The position numbers were made by a program, and so were the translations under genes. From Peptococcaceae bacterium (GTDB lineage Bacteria > Bacillota > Dehalobacteriia > UBA7702): a DNA stretch of 15,651 nt. The notes below the pieces were generated by a model that saw only the letters and a program-made list of their open reading frames with translations, did no database searches and was not told the DNA's origin. Where the stretch lies: contig DXZC01000046.1 in the NCBI GenBank assembly GCA_019415505.1, positions 1 through 15,651 of the forward strand, in the 5' to 3' direction. Shown here one piece after another: positions 1-7,163 of the stretch (positions are counted from its first letter, which is position 1; every line of letters starts with the position of its first letter).

Positions 1-26
1 AGACAGATTAAAAGGAGGTAATTACC

Positions 27-458
27 ATGACAGTAAAACAAATTTCTGTTTTTGTGGAAAATAAACCGGGCAAATTGGCGGAGTTTACTGACACTCTCTC
101 CAGTCAAGGTATCAGCATGCGGGCCTTGTCCATTGGTGAAACTCCTGATTTTGGCATTGTGCGGATTATTGTAAACGATTCCTACAAAACAGCCTGCGTT
201 TTGAAGGACGCCGGTTATGTGTTCTCAGTAACCCCGGTAATTGCCGTTGCCATTTCTGACGAACCGGGCAGCTTTTCACAGATTATTAAGCTGCTGGGGG
301 ATAACGGCATTAATATTGAATACACCTATGCTTTTACCGCCCGGGAGAAGGATATGGCCTATATGATTTTCCGGGTGGCTGATGAAGAAAAGGCCATAGA
401 GGTTTTAACCAGCCACGGTAAAAAGCTTATCACCCAGGATGAACTCAATCAAATTTAA
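27..458 (+). CDS. Tandem ACT-domain amino-acid-binding protein
   Basis: This 143-residue protein consists of two ACT domains (about residues 4-68 and 71-140). The first begins with the typical ISVFVENKPGKLAEFTDTL strand-helix and the second with AVAISDEPGSFSQIIKLL; the PG-(K/S)-(L/F) turn where ACT domains bind amino acids occurs in both. There is no catalytic domain, so it probably senses an amino acid or acts as a small regulatory subunit in the cytoplasm. Stand-alone double-ACT proteins of this size often sit next to phenylacetate-CoA ligase or indolepyruvate oxidoreductase genes in anaerobes; whatever lies upstream is outside the window. A strong AAGGAGG (12-18) eight bases before the ATG fixes the start. 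A terminator follows directly, so it is the last gene of its transcript. The family call is secure; the ligand is unknown. Confidence 0.85.
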   Translation: MTVKQISVFVENKPGKLAEFTDTLSSQGISMRALSIGETPDFGIVRIIVNDSYKTACVLKDAGYVFSVTPVIAVAISDEPGSFSQIIKLLGDNGINIEYTYAFTAREKDMAYMIFRVADEEKAIEVLTSHGKKLITQDELNQI

Positions 459-482
459 GGTTTCTAATGTAAGAGATAAGAG

Positions 483-512
483 ACAACCCCGCTTAGGCGG
501 GGTTGTTTTTTT
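483..512 (+). terminator. Rho-independent terminator after ACT gene
   Basis: A 10-bp perfect stem (483-492 with 497-506, GC-rich core CCCCGC/GCGGGG) with a TTAG loop is followed by a run of T. It lies 24 bases after the ACT-protein stop codon. Confidence 0.92.
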
Positions 513-529
513 CTTTCCGGACTAGGGTA

Positions 530-602
530 TTGACAAAAATTTACATTTATTTACAAAAAGCTATATTTACCATATACAAATCTTGCTAACATCTGTTATA
601 AT
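530..602 (+). promoter_or_regulatory. Putative promoter with PhoP-box-like TTTACA repeats
   Basis: An extended -10 element (TG at 594-595, TATAAT at 597-602) has no good -35 at the usual distance. Instead TTTACA occurs at 540-545 and 550-555 and TTTACC at 566-571. Such repeats resemble the TT(A/T)ACA direct repeats bound by PhoP in Firmicutes, and similar repeats precede pstS in this window. A TTGACA at 530-535 has no matching -10 at 17 bp. The -10 is seen directly; PhoP control is inference. Confidence 0.5.
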
Positions 603-669
603 ACCAGTAGTATAGTAATAAAATTTATAAGATATTTATTTTAAGTTAGTTGCGAAGGGATAGATTGCT

Positions 670-2094
670 TTGAAGTGTGAAAAGTGCGGAGCTGATGTTA
701 GGGTAGAGGAGGGAATTTGTCCTGTTTGTGGTAACCCCTGTGGTGATTCACAGCAGGATAAATTCGGCGATACCATTAAAATAGAGTTTGAAATAACCCC
801 AACGGAGAATGAGAAGGACGAAATTGCGGGTGATTCCCCGGTTGAGCCTACAACCGTTGGGCCAGAATCGGCTGAGCCTACAATGGTTGAGCCGGAATCG
901 ATTGAGCCTACAACGGTTGAGCCGGAATCGGCTGAGACTGCAACGACTGAGCCTAAATCGGTTGGGTCTGGGGAAGATGGGGAGCAGTCCCCCTCCTCCG
1001 ATAAAGGGCAAAAACCGGCTATTACAGCGGAGCCAGGAACCCCAAAAATTAGAAATACAAAGCGGAAACGTAATTATGATGATGTGGTGAAGTCTAAGGG
1101 CAGTGGTGAAAACGCAGGTATTAAAGCCGCAATAATTGTTTTATCCATTCTCATTCTGACCATAGCCATTGGCACCTTTATATTTGTGAGATCGGAAATT
1201 AAGCATGATACTACCGTGCGCTATAATAAATTGGTGGAGATGGGAGCTAAAGAGGGCGTCAGTAAGCTAAAGGTTGATAATGACTTAGGCAAGTTCCTCT
1301 ATGTATCTGGGGTCGCGGATTATTTGCCTCTTTCAGAGGAGCCGGGTAAAGAGGGCGGCGAGGAATTGGAGCGGTTAACCAATGGCACTCTAGTTACCTT
1401 AGATGAAAAAACCGACCGTCTCTACTGGCTGGTTACCGATTACTCTACCGGGGTTCAGGGCTATGTTTCCGCGGCTTACTTGACCTCAGATCCAGATAAG
1501 GTTATTAAGCTACAAAACGACTCCTTAGCTTCTTTAGGCGATATTGGCGTTAAGGAAGAAAAGGTGCAGGCTTTGTATTATGTACTCAATGCCGGGGTTG
1601 GCATTGGCATCTACAGCGACACCTCTTTAGCTGACGATAAGGCTATTGACGTTTTAGTGGACGGCAATACTGTGGGCCTAGTAGATAAGTTTAGCGATAA
1701 TATTTGGCGTGTTTATGATTACAAGGGTTCTCAATATGGCTATATGGAGAGCAAATATCTGACCGATAATTTAGAAGCCCTGGAAATGGCCAAGGAAGCC
1801 GCTGCTGAGGAAGAGGACGCTGCTAAGGAGGAAGAAGAGGAGAAAGATAAAGAGGAAAAGCAGGGTCCAGAGTATTATGTGTCCTGGTCTGAATCAGCTC
1901 TCTCCGTGCGCGACGGCCCCACCAAGGAAACTGGCAACCAGGTAAATAGGATTGAGTACGGCGATGTTGTAGAGGTAATTGAGGAAACTAACGATACTTT
2001 TTGGTACGTTTATATTCCCAGCTTAGATATGTACGGCTATGTGAAAGGAGTTTGCCTCTCTCCGGTGGAAGATGACGCCGACAGTGATGAGTGA
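670..2094 (+). CDS. Membrane-anchored zinc-ribbon protein with SH3-like repeats
   Basis: This 474-residue protein starts at a TTG (AAGGGA at 655-660 is well spaced). The order is: an N-terminal zinc ribbon (CxxC at Cys3/Cys6 and Cys17/Cys20); a low-complexity region rich in EPT/EPES with four 10-residue repeats (about 58-97); a basic stretch KRKR (131-134); one membrane segment (about 153-173); and three SH3-like modules (about 207-272, 302-366, 403-465), each with a W-x-V or Y-W-x-V strand and a G-Y-V/M turn before the end. A charged Glu/Lys stretch (about 376-398) links modules two and three. The layout predicts a cytoplasmic zinc ribbon and extracellular SH3 modules that may touch the cell wall. 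No enzyme domain is visible and I cannot name a function. It has its own promoter region and terminator. Confidence 0.8.
   Translation: MKCEKCGADVRVEEGICPVCGNPCGDSQQDKFGDTIKIEFEITPTENEKDEIAGDSPVEPTTVGPESAEPTMVEPESIEPTTVEPESAETATTEPKSVGSGEDGEQSPSSDKGQKPAITAEPGTPKIRNTKRKRNYDDVVKSKGSGENAGIKAAIIVLSILILTIAIGTFIFVRSEIKHDTTVRYNKLVEMGAKEGVSKLKVDNDLGKFLYVSGVADYLPLSEEPGKEGGEELERLTNGTLVTLDEKTDRLYWLVTDYSTGVQGYVSAAYLTSDPDKVIKLQNDSLASLGDIGVKEEKVQALYYVLNAGVGIGIYSDTSLADDKAIDVLVDGNTVGLVDKFSDNIWRVYDYKGSQYGYMESKYLTDNLEALEMAKEAAAEEEDAAKEEEEEKDKEEKQGPEYYVSWSESALSVRDGPTKETGNQVNRIEYGDVVEVIEETNDTFWYVYIPSLDMYGYVKGVCLSPVEDDADSDE
841..960 (+). repeat. Four 30-bp in-frame tandem repeats
   Basis: Four consecutive 30-bp units (841-870, 871-900, 901-930, 931-960) encode variants of a Glu-Pro-Thr-Thr-Val-Glu-Pro-Glu-Ser-x decapeptide. 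The middle two are almost identical and the outer ones have drifted. The period is a multiple of three, so copy-number change would keep the frame and only alter linker length. Confidence 0.9.
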
Positions 2095-2116
2095 ACTAAT
2101 AATTAACTATTAAAAT

Positions 2117-2155
2117 AAAAAAATCCCACCCTTTTAACAGGGGTGGGATTTTTTA
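2117..2155 (+). terminator. Rho-independent terminator after SH3 gene
   Basis: An 11-bp stem (2121-2131 with 2141-2151, core TCCCACCC/GGGTGGGA) is flanked by A on the left and T on the right, with a 9-base loop. The flanking A/T runs may let it act in both directions. Confidence 0.9.
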
Positions 2156-2264
2156 TTTTTGGTAAAAAGCCGGTAAAGTCTCCGGGGCCATAATTGTAAA
2201 TTTTACTAACTAACCGCTAAATACTAGGGTATATCTTTGCTATCAGGGAAAATACTAAGAAAAA

Positions 2265-2325
2265 TATGATTTTACATAGTTTTTACAAAACTAAGGTAAA
2301 CCATTTTACATTGAGGCTTTAGAAT
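2265..2325 (+). promoter_or_regulatory. pst operon promoter region with TTTACA repeats
   Basis: TTTACA occurs at 2271-2276, 2282-2287 and 2305-2310. The first two are 11 bases apart, one helical turn, as in PhoP boxes of Firmicutes; the third is 23 bases further. A possible -10 (TAGAAT, 2320-2325) follows without a clear -35, as expected of an activator-dependent promoter; a second possible -10 is TATGAT at 2265-2270. The position before pstS and the PhoB/PhoR-type pair in the same cluster support phosphate-starvation control, but the exact start site is a guess. Confidence 0.55.
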
Positions 2326-2359
2326 TAGACCAGAAATCAAAAATGAAGGAGATTGAATA

Positions 2360-3259
2360 ATGAAACCAATGAAAAAATTACTTGCAGCTTTAATGACTGG
2401 AGCAATGCTCTTATCATTTGCTGCCTGCGGCGGCAACGATGCTGACAGCGGCAGCGAGGGAGGTTCCGGTTCCTTTGACACCACAGCGGACATCAGCGTA
2501 GTATCTCGTGAGGACGGCTCCGGCACCAGAGGCGCTTTTATTGAACTTTTTGGTATTGAAGAAGAGGATTCCAGCGGCAATAAAGTGGATAACACCACAG
2601 ATAACGCTATTATCACCAACAAAACCGACGTTATGTTGGCTAATATTGCCGGTGATGTAAACTCTATCGGCTATGTTTCCCTCGGCTCCCTCAATGATAC
2701 AGTAAAATCTGTTAGCGTTGACGGCGTGGAAGCCACAGCGGAAAATGTTAAAACTGGTACTTATACTGTTTCCCGTCCCTTTAATATCGCCACCAACGGC
2801 CAACCCTCGGAATTGGCCAGTGATTTCATTTCTTACATTTTAAGCTCTGAAGGTCAAGCAATTGTTGATGAAAACGGCTACATTGCCGTAGATGACGCCG
2901 CCGCCGCTTATGCCGGCTCTACTCCCAGCGGTAAGTTAGTTATCGCCGGTTCCTCCTCTGTATCGCCGGTAATGGAAAAATTGGTAGAGGCTTATCAGGC
3001 TGTGAACGCCAACGCTGAAATTGAAATTCAAACCAGTGACTCCACCGCCGGCATGACCGGTTGCTTGGAAGGTACCTGCGACATCGGTATGGCCAGTCGT
3101 GAATTAAAAGACAGTGAAAGCGCTTTGACCGCTACCGCCATTGCTTTAGATGGTATAGCTGTAATTGTAAATTTGGAAAACCCCTTGACTGACCTCTCTA
3201 AAGACCAAGTGAAAGCTGTTTACACCGGTGAAATAACCACCTGGGACGGTCTTGAGTAA
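2360..3259 (+). CDS. pstS: Phosphate ABC transporter substrate-binding lipoprotein PstS (circularly permuted)
   Basis: This 299-residue lipoprotein should capture phosphate outside the membrane and pass it to PstCA. A signal peptide ends at a lipobox (Cys23, FAAC), followed by a Gly/Ser/Asp linker. Phosphate-contact segments are recognisable: SREDGSGTR (49-57), GSSSVSP (197-203) and DIGMASREL (241-249). Their order is unusual: in ordinary PstS the GSSSVSP half comes first and the SREDGSGTR half second; here the protein starts with the second half and ends at the strand GEITTWDG that normally leads into SREDGSGTR. All parts are present, so this looks like a circular permutation, not a truncation. 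GAAGGAG at 2345-2351 supports the ATG. It is the first pst gene and is separated from pstC by a large hairpin. Confidence 0.93.
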   Translation: MKPMKKLLAALMTGAMLLSFAACGGNDADSGSEGGSGSFDTTADISVVSREDGSGTRGAFIELFGIEEEDSSGNKVDNTTDNAIITNKTDVMLANIAGDVNSIGYVSLGSLNDTVKSVSVDGVEATAENVKTGTYTVSRPFNIATNGQPSELASDFISYILSSEGQAIVDENGYIAVDDAAAAYAGSTPSGKLVIAGSSSVSPVMEKLVEAYQAVNANAEIEIQTSDSTAGMTGCLEGTCDIGMASRELKDSESALTATAIALDGIAVIVNLENPLTDLSKDQVKAVYTGEITTWDGLE

Positions 3260-3281
3260 GCTGACCCCCGTATTCTTCCTC

Positions 3282-3322
3282 GCCGATAAAGAGAGCTCTC
3301 TCAACCCTCTCTCTTTATCGGC
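3282..3322 (+). terminator. Intercistronic hairpin between pstS and pstC
   Basis: A perfect 14-bp stem (3282-3295 with 3309-3322) with a 13-base loop lies 22 bases after the pstS stop. No real T-run follows (TCCTTATT), so it probably acts as a leaky attenuator or protects the 3' end of pstS mRNA; either would give more PstS than membrane components. Confidence 0.7.
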
Positions 3323-3368
3323 TCCTTATTGTAAATCGTTAATCTTAGAGATATAGAGAAGTGATATT

Positions 3369-4229
3369 ATGAATCATTTTCGCGAAAAATTTATGAAGTA
3401 TGTCTTTCTACTGGCGGCCATTGCCACTGTGGGAGCTGTCATACTTATCTGCGTATTCCTCTTTAGCGGCGGTATTCCGGCTATGGCGAAAATTGGCTTT
3501 TTCGATTTTCTCCTAGGTAAGGATTGGAAGCCCTCCAATATTCCGCCCTCCTTTGGCATTTTACCCATGATTGTGGGTAGCTTTATGATTACCGGCGGTG
3601 CCATACTTTTTGGCGTGCCCATCGGTATATTGACGGCGGTGTTCATGTCCCACTACTGCCCCGCCAAGCCCTACCGAGTTTTAAAGCCAGGGGTGGAGCT
3701 GTTGGCTGGTATTCCCTCGGTTGTCTACGGCTTCTTTGGCTTGGTAGTTTTAGTTCCCCTGGTGCGGGCCTATTTGCCGGGTAATGGCAGCAGTATATTT
3801 ACTGCCGCTCTGCTCCTGGGGATAATGATTCTACCCACGATAATGGGTGTGTCAGAGGCCGCTATCCGGGCTGTGCCTGGGCAGTATTACGAAGGCGCTC
3901 TGGCCCTAGGAGCCACTAAGGAGCGGGCTATTTTTTCTACAGTGCTGCCGGCGGCTAAATCCGGCATTCTCGCCGGCGTGGTGCTCGGCATTGGCCGGGC
4001 CATTGGTGAAACCATGGCTGTAATAATGGTAGCCGGCAACCAAGCGCGTATGCCGGAAGGCATATTCCAAGGTATTCGTACCATGACGGCTAACATCGTA
4101 CTGGAGATGGGCTACGCCGCGGATTTACACAGGGAAGCCCTGATTGCTACTGGGGTAATATTGTTTATCTTTATTTTGCTAATCAATTTTACCTTCCAAA
4201 TCCTGAAAAGGAGGATGAATAAAGAATGA
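3369..4229 (+). CDS. pstC: Phosphate ABC transporter permease PstC
   Basis: This 286-residue inner-membrane protein has about six hydrophobic segments (for example 11-33, 65-93, 110-133, 143-163, 197-222, 257-277). The cytoplasmic EAA-type loop that docks on the ATPase is at about 175-212 (EGALALGATKERAIFSTVLP followed by GILAGVVLGIGRAIGET). With PstA it forms the phosphate channel. The AGIPSVVYG segment (113-121) is typical of the Pst permeases. Length is normal for Gram-positive PstC. It overlaps pstA by four bases (ATGA), which points to translational coupling. The upstream Shine-Dalgarno (AGAGAAGTG) is modest. PstC and PstA are told apart by order and similarity; PstC first is the usual arrangement. 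Confidence 0.95.
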   Translation: MNHFREKFMKYVFLLAAIATVGAVILICVFLFSGGIPAMAKIGFFDFLLGKDWKPSNIPPSFGILPMIVGSFMITGGAILFGVPIGILTAVFMSHYCPAKPYRVLKPGVELLAGIPSVVYGFFGLVVLVPLVRAYLPGNGSSIFTAALLLGIMILPTIMGVSEAAIRAVPGQYYEGALALGATKERAIFSTVLPAAKSGILAGVVLGIGRAIGETMAVIMVAGNQARMPEGIFQGIRTMTANIVLEMGYAADLHREALIATGVILFIFILLINFTFQILKRRMNKE

Positions 4230-5047
4230 AACAGAAAACCACCTCTGTTATCTACCGTTCTCTGGTGGCGTTAGCTACAGTAGCCACCTTCGGCATCCTG
4301 CTTTTCTTAATTATTTACATTTTGGTCAAGGGCATACCCTATCTACAGCCCTCTCTGTTTGCCCTGGAATATACCTCCGACAATGTTTCCCTTTTCCCGG
4401 CGGCTATAAACACCGTGGTCATGACTTTTCTCTCCCTGCTCATCGCCATACCTTTTGGCATCTTCACCGCCATTTATTTGGTGGAATATGCCCAAAAGGG
4501 CAATAGGTTTGTGGCCATAATACGGTTAACAGCGGAAACCCTTTCCGGTATACCTTCCATTGTCTATGGCCTTTTTGGTCTATTATTCTTTGTGACATAT
4601 TTAGGCTGGGGCTATTCTCTCATTGCCGGCGCCGCTACTCTGGCGATTATGATTTTGCCCCTTATTATGCGCACCACTGAGGAGGCGTTGATTTCCGTGC
4701 CTGACACCTTTCGTGAGGCCAGCTTTGGGTTGGGAGCGGGACATTTACGCACAATTTTTAGAATAGTGCTGCCAGCGGCTGTGCCGGGTATTTTGGCTGG
4801 CGTTATCTTGGCCATTGGCCGCATCGTAGGGGAGACCGCAGCCCTTATTTATACGGCGGGAACCGTGGCTAAGTTGCCGGAAGGCATTTTCTCCTCCGGT
4901 CGTACGCTGGCAATACATATGTATACTCTATCCAGCGAGGGTCTACATACTAACGAAGCTTATGCCACCGCGGTAGTGCTCTTACTATTGGTGCTGGTAA
5001 TCAATACGGTATCTGCCATGATAGCGAAAAGGGTGACGAAAATATGA
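4226..5047 (+). CDS. pstA: Phosphate ABC transporter permease PstA
   Basis: This 273-residue membrane protein is the second half of the phosphate channel. It has about six hydrophobic segments (around 15-35, 58-86, 108-126, 130-149, 183-210, 246-266) and an EAA loop at about 164-202 (EASFGLGAGHLRTIFRIVLP then GILAGVILAIGRIVGET). The SGIPSIVYGLFGL segment (107-119) parallels AGIPSVVYG in PstC. The gene starts inside the pstC stop codon and ends inside the pstB start (ATGA at 5044-5047), so pstCAB are translated as one coupled block. AAAGGAGG just upstream, within the end of pstC, serves as ribosome binding site. Confidence 0.95.
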   Translation: MKQKTTSVIYRSLVALATVATFGILLFLIIYILVKGIPYLQPSLFALEYTSDNVSLFPAAINTVVMTFLSLLIAIPFGIFTAIYLVEYAQKGNRFVAIIRLTAETLSGIPSIVYGLFGLLFFVTYLGWGYSLIAGAATLAIMILPLIMRTTEEALISVPDTFREASFGLGAGHLRTIFRIVLPAAVPGILAGVILAIGRIVGETAALIYTAGTVAKLPEGIFSSGRTLAIHMYTLSSEGLHTNEAYATAVVLLLLVLVINTVSAMIAKRVTKI

Positions 5048-5808
5048 GTGAAGCAAAAAATATTAAATTAAAAATAGAAAATTTGGATCTCTTTTATTCG
5101 GAGTTTCAAGCTCTAAAAGATATTAATATGGCCATTGCCGCCAAGGAAATTACCGCCTTTATCGGTCCTTCAGGTTGCGGAAAATCCACCTTGCTAAAAT
5201 CAATCAATCGGATGAACGATTTAGTGGAGGGTTGCCGCATAGAAGGGAAAATACTTCTGGATAATGAGGATATCTTCGGCGCTATGGACGTGAATATACT
5301 CCGCAAAAGGGTGGGCATGGTGTTTCAAAAGCCCAACCCCTTTCCCATGAGCGTATACGATAATGTGGCCTACGGACCCCGAACCCACGGCGTTAAGGCC
5401 AAGGTTAAGCTGGACGAAATTGTGGAGCGTTCCCTGTCCGCGGCGGCCATTTGGGATGAAGTGAAGGACAGGTTAAGAAAGAGCGCCCTGGGTCTGTCCG
5501 GCGGCCAGCAACAGCGCCTCTGTATTGCCCGGGCTTTGGCTGTGGAGCCGGAAATATTGCTGATGGACGAACCAACCAGCGCCCTGGACCCTATATCCAC
5601 CACCAAGATTGAGGATCTTGCCACGGAATTAAAAAAAGATTATACTATTGTTATGGTAACCCATAATATGCAGCAGGCTGCCCGTATTTCTGATAAAACA
5701 GCGTTTTTCCTCTTGGGTGAGGCTGTAGAATTCGGCGACACGGAAAAAATATTTTCTATGCCCCAAGATAAGCGTACGGAAGATTACATAACAGGGAGGT
5801 TTGGTTAA
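5044..5808 (+). CDS. pstB: Phosphate ABC transporter ATP-binding protein PstB
   Basis: This 254-residue ATPase drives phosphate import through PstCA. All ABC motifs are intact: Walker A GPSGCGKST (41-49), Q-loop Gln95 in VFQKPNPFP, a PstB-typical SVYDNVAYGPR (103-113), signature LSGGQQQRL (151-159), Walker B ILLMDEP (171-177), D-loop SALD (179-182) and switch His207 in MVTHNMQQA. The C-terminus (FGDTEKIF with a final TEDYITGRFG) is the standard PstB ending. It overlaps pstA by four bases and phoU by one base (TAATG). There is no sign of degradation. Confidence 0.97.
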   Translation: MSEAKNIKLKIENLDLFYSEFQALKDINMAIAAKEITAFIGPSGCGKSTLLKSINRMNDLVEGCRIEGKILLDNEDIFGAMDVNILRKRVGMVFQKPNPFPMSVYDNVAYGPRTHGVKAKVKLDEIVERSLSAAAIWDEVKDRLRKSALGLSGGQQQRLCIARALAVEPEILLMDEPTSALDPISTTKIEDLATELKKDYTIVMVTHNMQQAARISDKTAFFLLGEAVEFGDTEKIFSMPQDKRTEDYITGRFG

Positions 5809-6464
5809 TGCGCACAAAGTTTGACATACAATTAGACCAGCTTAATACGGAGCTTATAGAAATGGGGGCGAGAATAGAAAACGCCATATCCCTAGCTAAT
5901 GAAGCCCTTTTAGAACAAAATGTGGCCAAGGCCAAAAAGGTTATGGAAAAGGACGAAAAGATTGACCGCATGGAGCGTTCTATTGAGCGTATGTGCCTGA
6001 TGCTGTTACTACAGCAACAGCCGGTGGCCCGTGATTTACGCCTGATATCCTCAGCTTTGAAAATGATAACTGATATGGAACGCATTGGGGATCAGGCGGC
6101 GGATATCTCTGAGTTAACCATTGAATTATCCCATGAGCCTTACATAAAGGAGCTTATCACGATTCCCCAAATGGCGGCGGCAACTACGGCCATGGTGAAA
6201 AAAAGCATTGACGCCTATGTTAATAAGGATTTAGATTTGGCTCGCGAGGTTATAAAAGAGGACGATGTAGTAGACGACCTTTTTGTGGAAGTAAAAGACG
6301 ACCTAATTGAAATGATTGCCAGGGATGTAACCAATGGCACCCAGGCCCTAGATTTGCTAATGGTAGCAAAGTATTTTGAACGTATCGGCGATCATGCCGT
6401 TAATATTGCCGAATGGGTGGAATTTTCCATTACCGGCAACCATAAATCTGCCGAAACCCTGTAA
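5808..6464 (+). CDS. phoU: Phosphate transport system regulatory protein PhoU
   Basis: This 218-residue all-helical cytoplasmic protein links Pst transport to the PhoR kinase and represses the regulon when phosphate is plentiful. It has the two-fold PhoU repeat: the metal-binding motif appears as ERIGDQAADI (91-100) and ERIGDHAVNI (191-200), exactly 100 residues apart. QQPVARDLRLI (70-80) is another family hallmark. The start codon overlaps the pstB stop (TAATG), so translation is coupled. Length is normal. The response-regulator gene follows after 24 bases. Confidence 0.96.
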   Translation: MRTKFDIQLDQLNTELIEMGARIENAISLANEALLEQNVAKAKKVMEKDEKIDRMERSIERMCLMLLLQQQPVARDLRLISSALKMITDMERIGDQAADISELTIELSHEPYIKELITIPQMAAATTAMVKKSIDAYVNKDLDLAREVIKEDDVVDDLFVEVKDDLIEMIARDVTNGTQALDLLMVAKYFERIGDHAVNIAEWVEFSITGNHKSAETL

Positions 6465-6488
6465 TGTAGGCAAAGGACTGATATAATT

Positions 6489-7163
6489 ATGATGATTTAT
6501 TGTGTGGAAGATGATAAGAATATTCGGGATTTGGTAGTATACGCTATTGGCAATAGCGGTTTATCGTGCCAAGGCTTTGAGGACGCCGCCTCCTTTTACC
6601 GGGGTTTGAAAAAAGAAACCCCCGATTTAGTTCTCTTAGATATTATGTTACCTGGGGAGGACGGCATTTCCATTCTGAAGCACTTAAAAAAATATGGTGA
6701 AACTGAGCATATACCTGTTATTATGCTGACTGCCAAAAGCGGCGAATATGACAAGATTCAGGGTTTAGACTTAGGGGCGGACGATTATGTAACCAAGCCC
6801 TTCAGCGTTATGGAGCTTATTTCCCGCATTAAAGCAGTATTGCGCCGGGTGGCCCCTGCCGCTGACGCTGAGTTAGTAGTGGGCAATATTAGGCTGAATC
6901 CCGCTCGTCACCGGGTATTTGTTCAAGAAGTTGAGATTTCCTTAACCAACCGTGAATTCCAGCTCTTACAATATTTAATGGAAAACCAAGGCATAGTCCT
7001 GGGCCGGGATACCCTGTTGGAGAGGGTCTGGGGTTATGACTATCAGGGTGAAACCCGCACTATTGATGTGCATATCCGCACTCTGCGCCAAAAACTGGGA
7101 ACCGAGGGCGAGCGCATAGAGACGGTACGCAGCGTAGGCTACCGCATGGGAGGTGCCAGATGA
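6489..7163 (+). CDS. phoP: Phosphate-regulon response regulator (PhoB/PhoP type)
   Basis: This 224-residue OmpR/PhoB-family transcription factor has a receiver domain (1-115) with acidic pocket Asp8/Asp9, phospho-acceptor Asp51 (LVLLDIMLPG), Thr81 and Lys103 (DYVTKPFS), then a winged-helix DNA-binding domain (about 128-222) with LTNREFQLLQYL and the recognition-helix region TRTIDVHIRTLRQKLG. It should bind TTTACA-type direct repeats such as those before pstS. Either of two consecutive ATG codons (6489, 6492) could be the start; the ribosome binding site (AAAGGA) is weak, so coupling to phoU is likely. It overlaps the kinase gene by four bases (ATGA). It would be called phoP in Bacillus and phoB in Clostridium; the symbol is a convention choice. 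Confidence 0.93.
   Translation: MMIYCVEDDKNIRDLVVYAIGNSGLSCQGFEDAASFYRGLKKETPDLVLLDIMLPGEDGISILKHLKKYGETEHIPVIMLTAKSGEYDKIQGLDLGADDYVTKPFSVMELISRIKAVLRRVAPAADAELVVGNIRLNPARHRVFVQEVEISLTNREFQLLQYLMENQGIVLGRDTLLERVWGYDYQGETRTIDVHIRTLRQKLGTEGERIETVRSVGYRMGGAR

Noticed and set aside
2360..3259. PstS truncated or frameshifted at its C-terminus
   Set aside because: The segments missing at the end are present at the beginning of the same protein; permutation explains the whole sequence.
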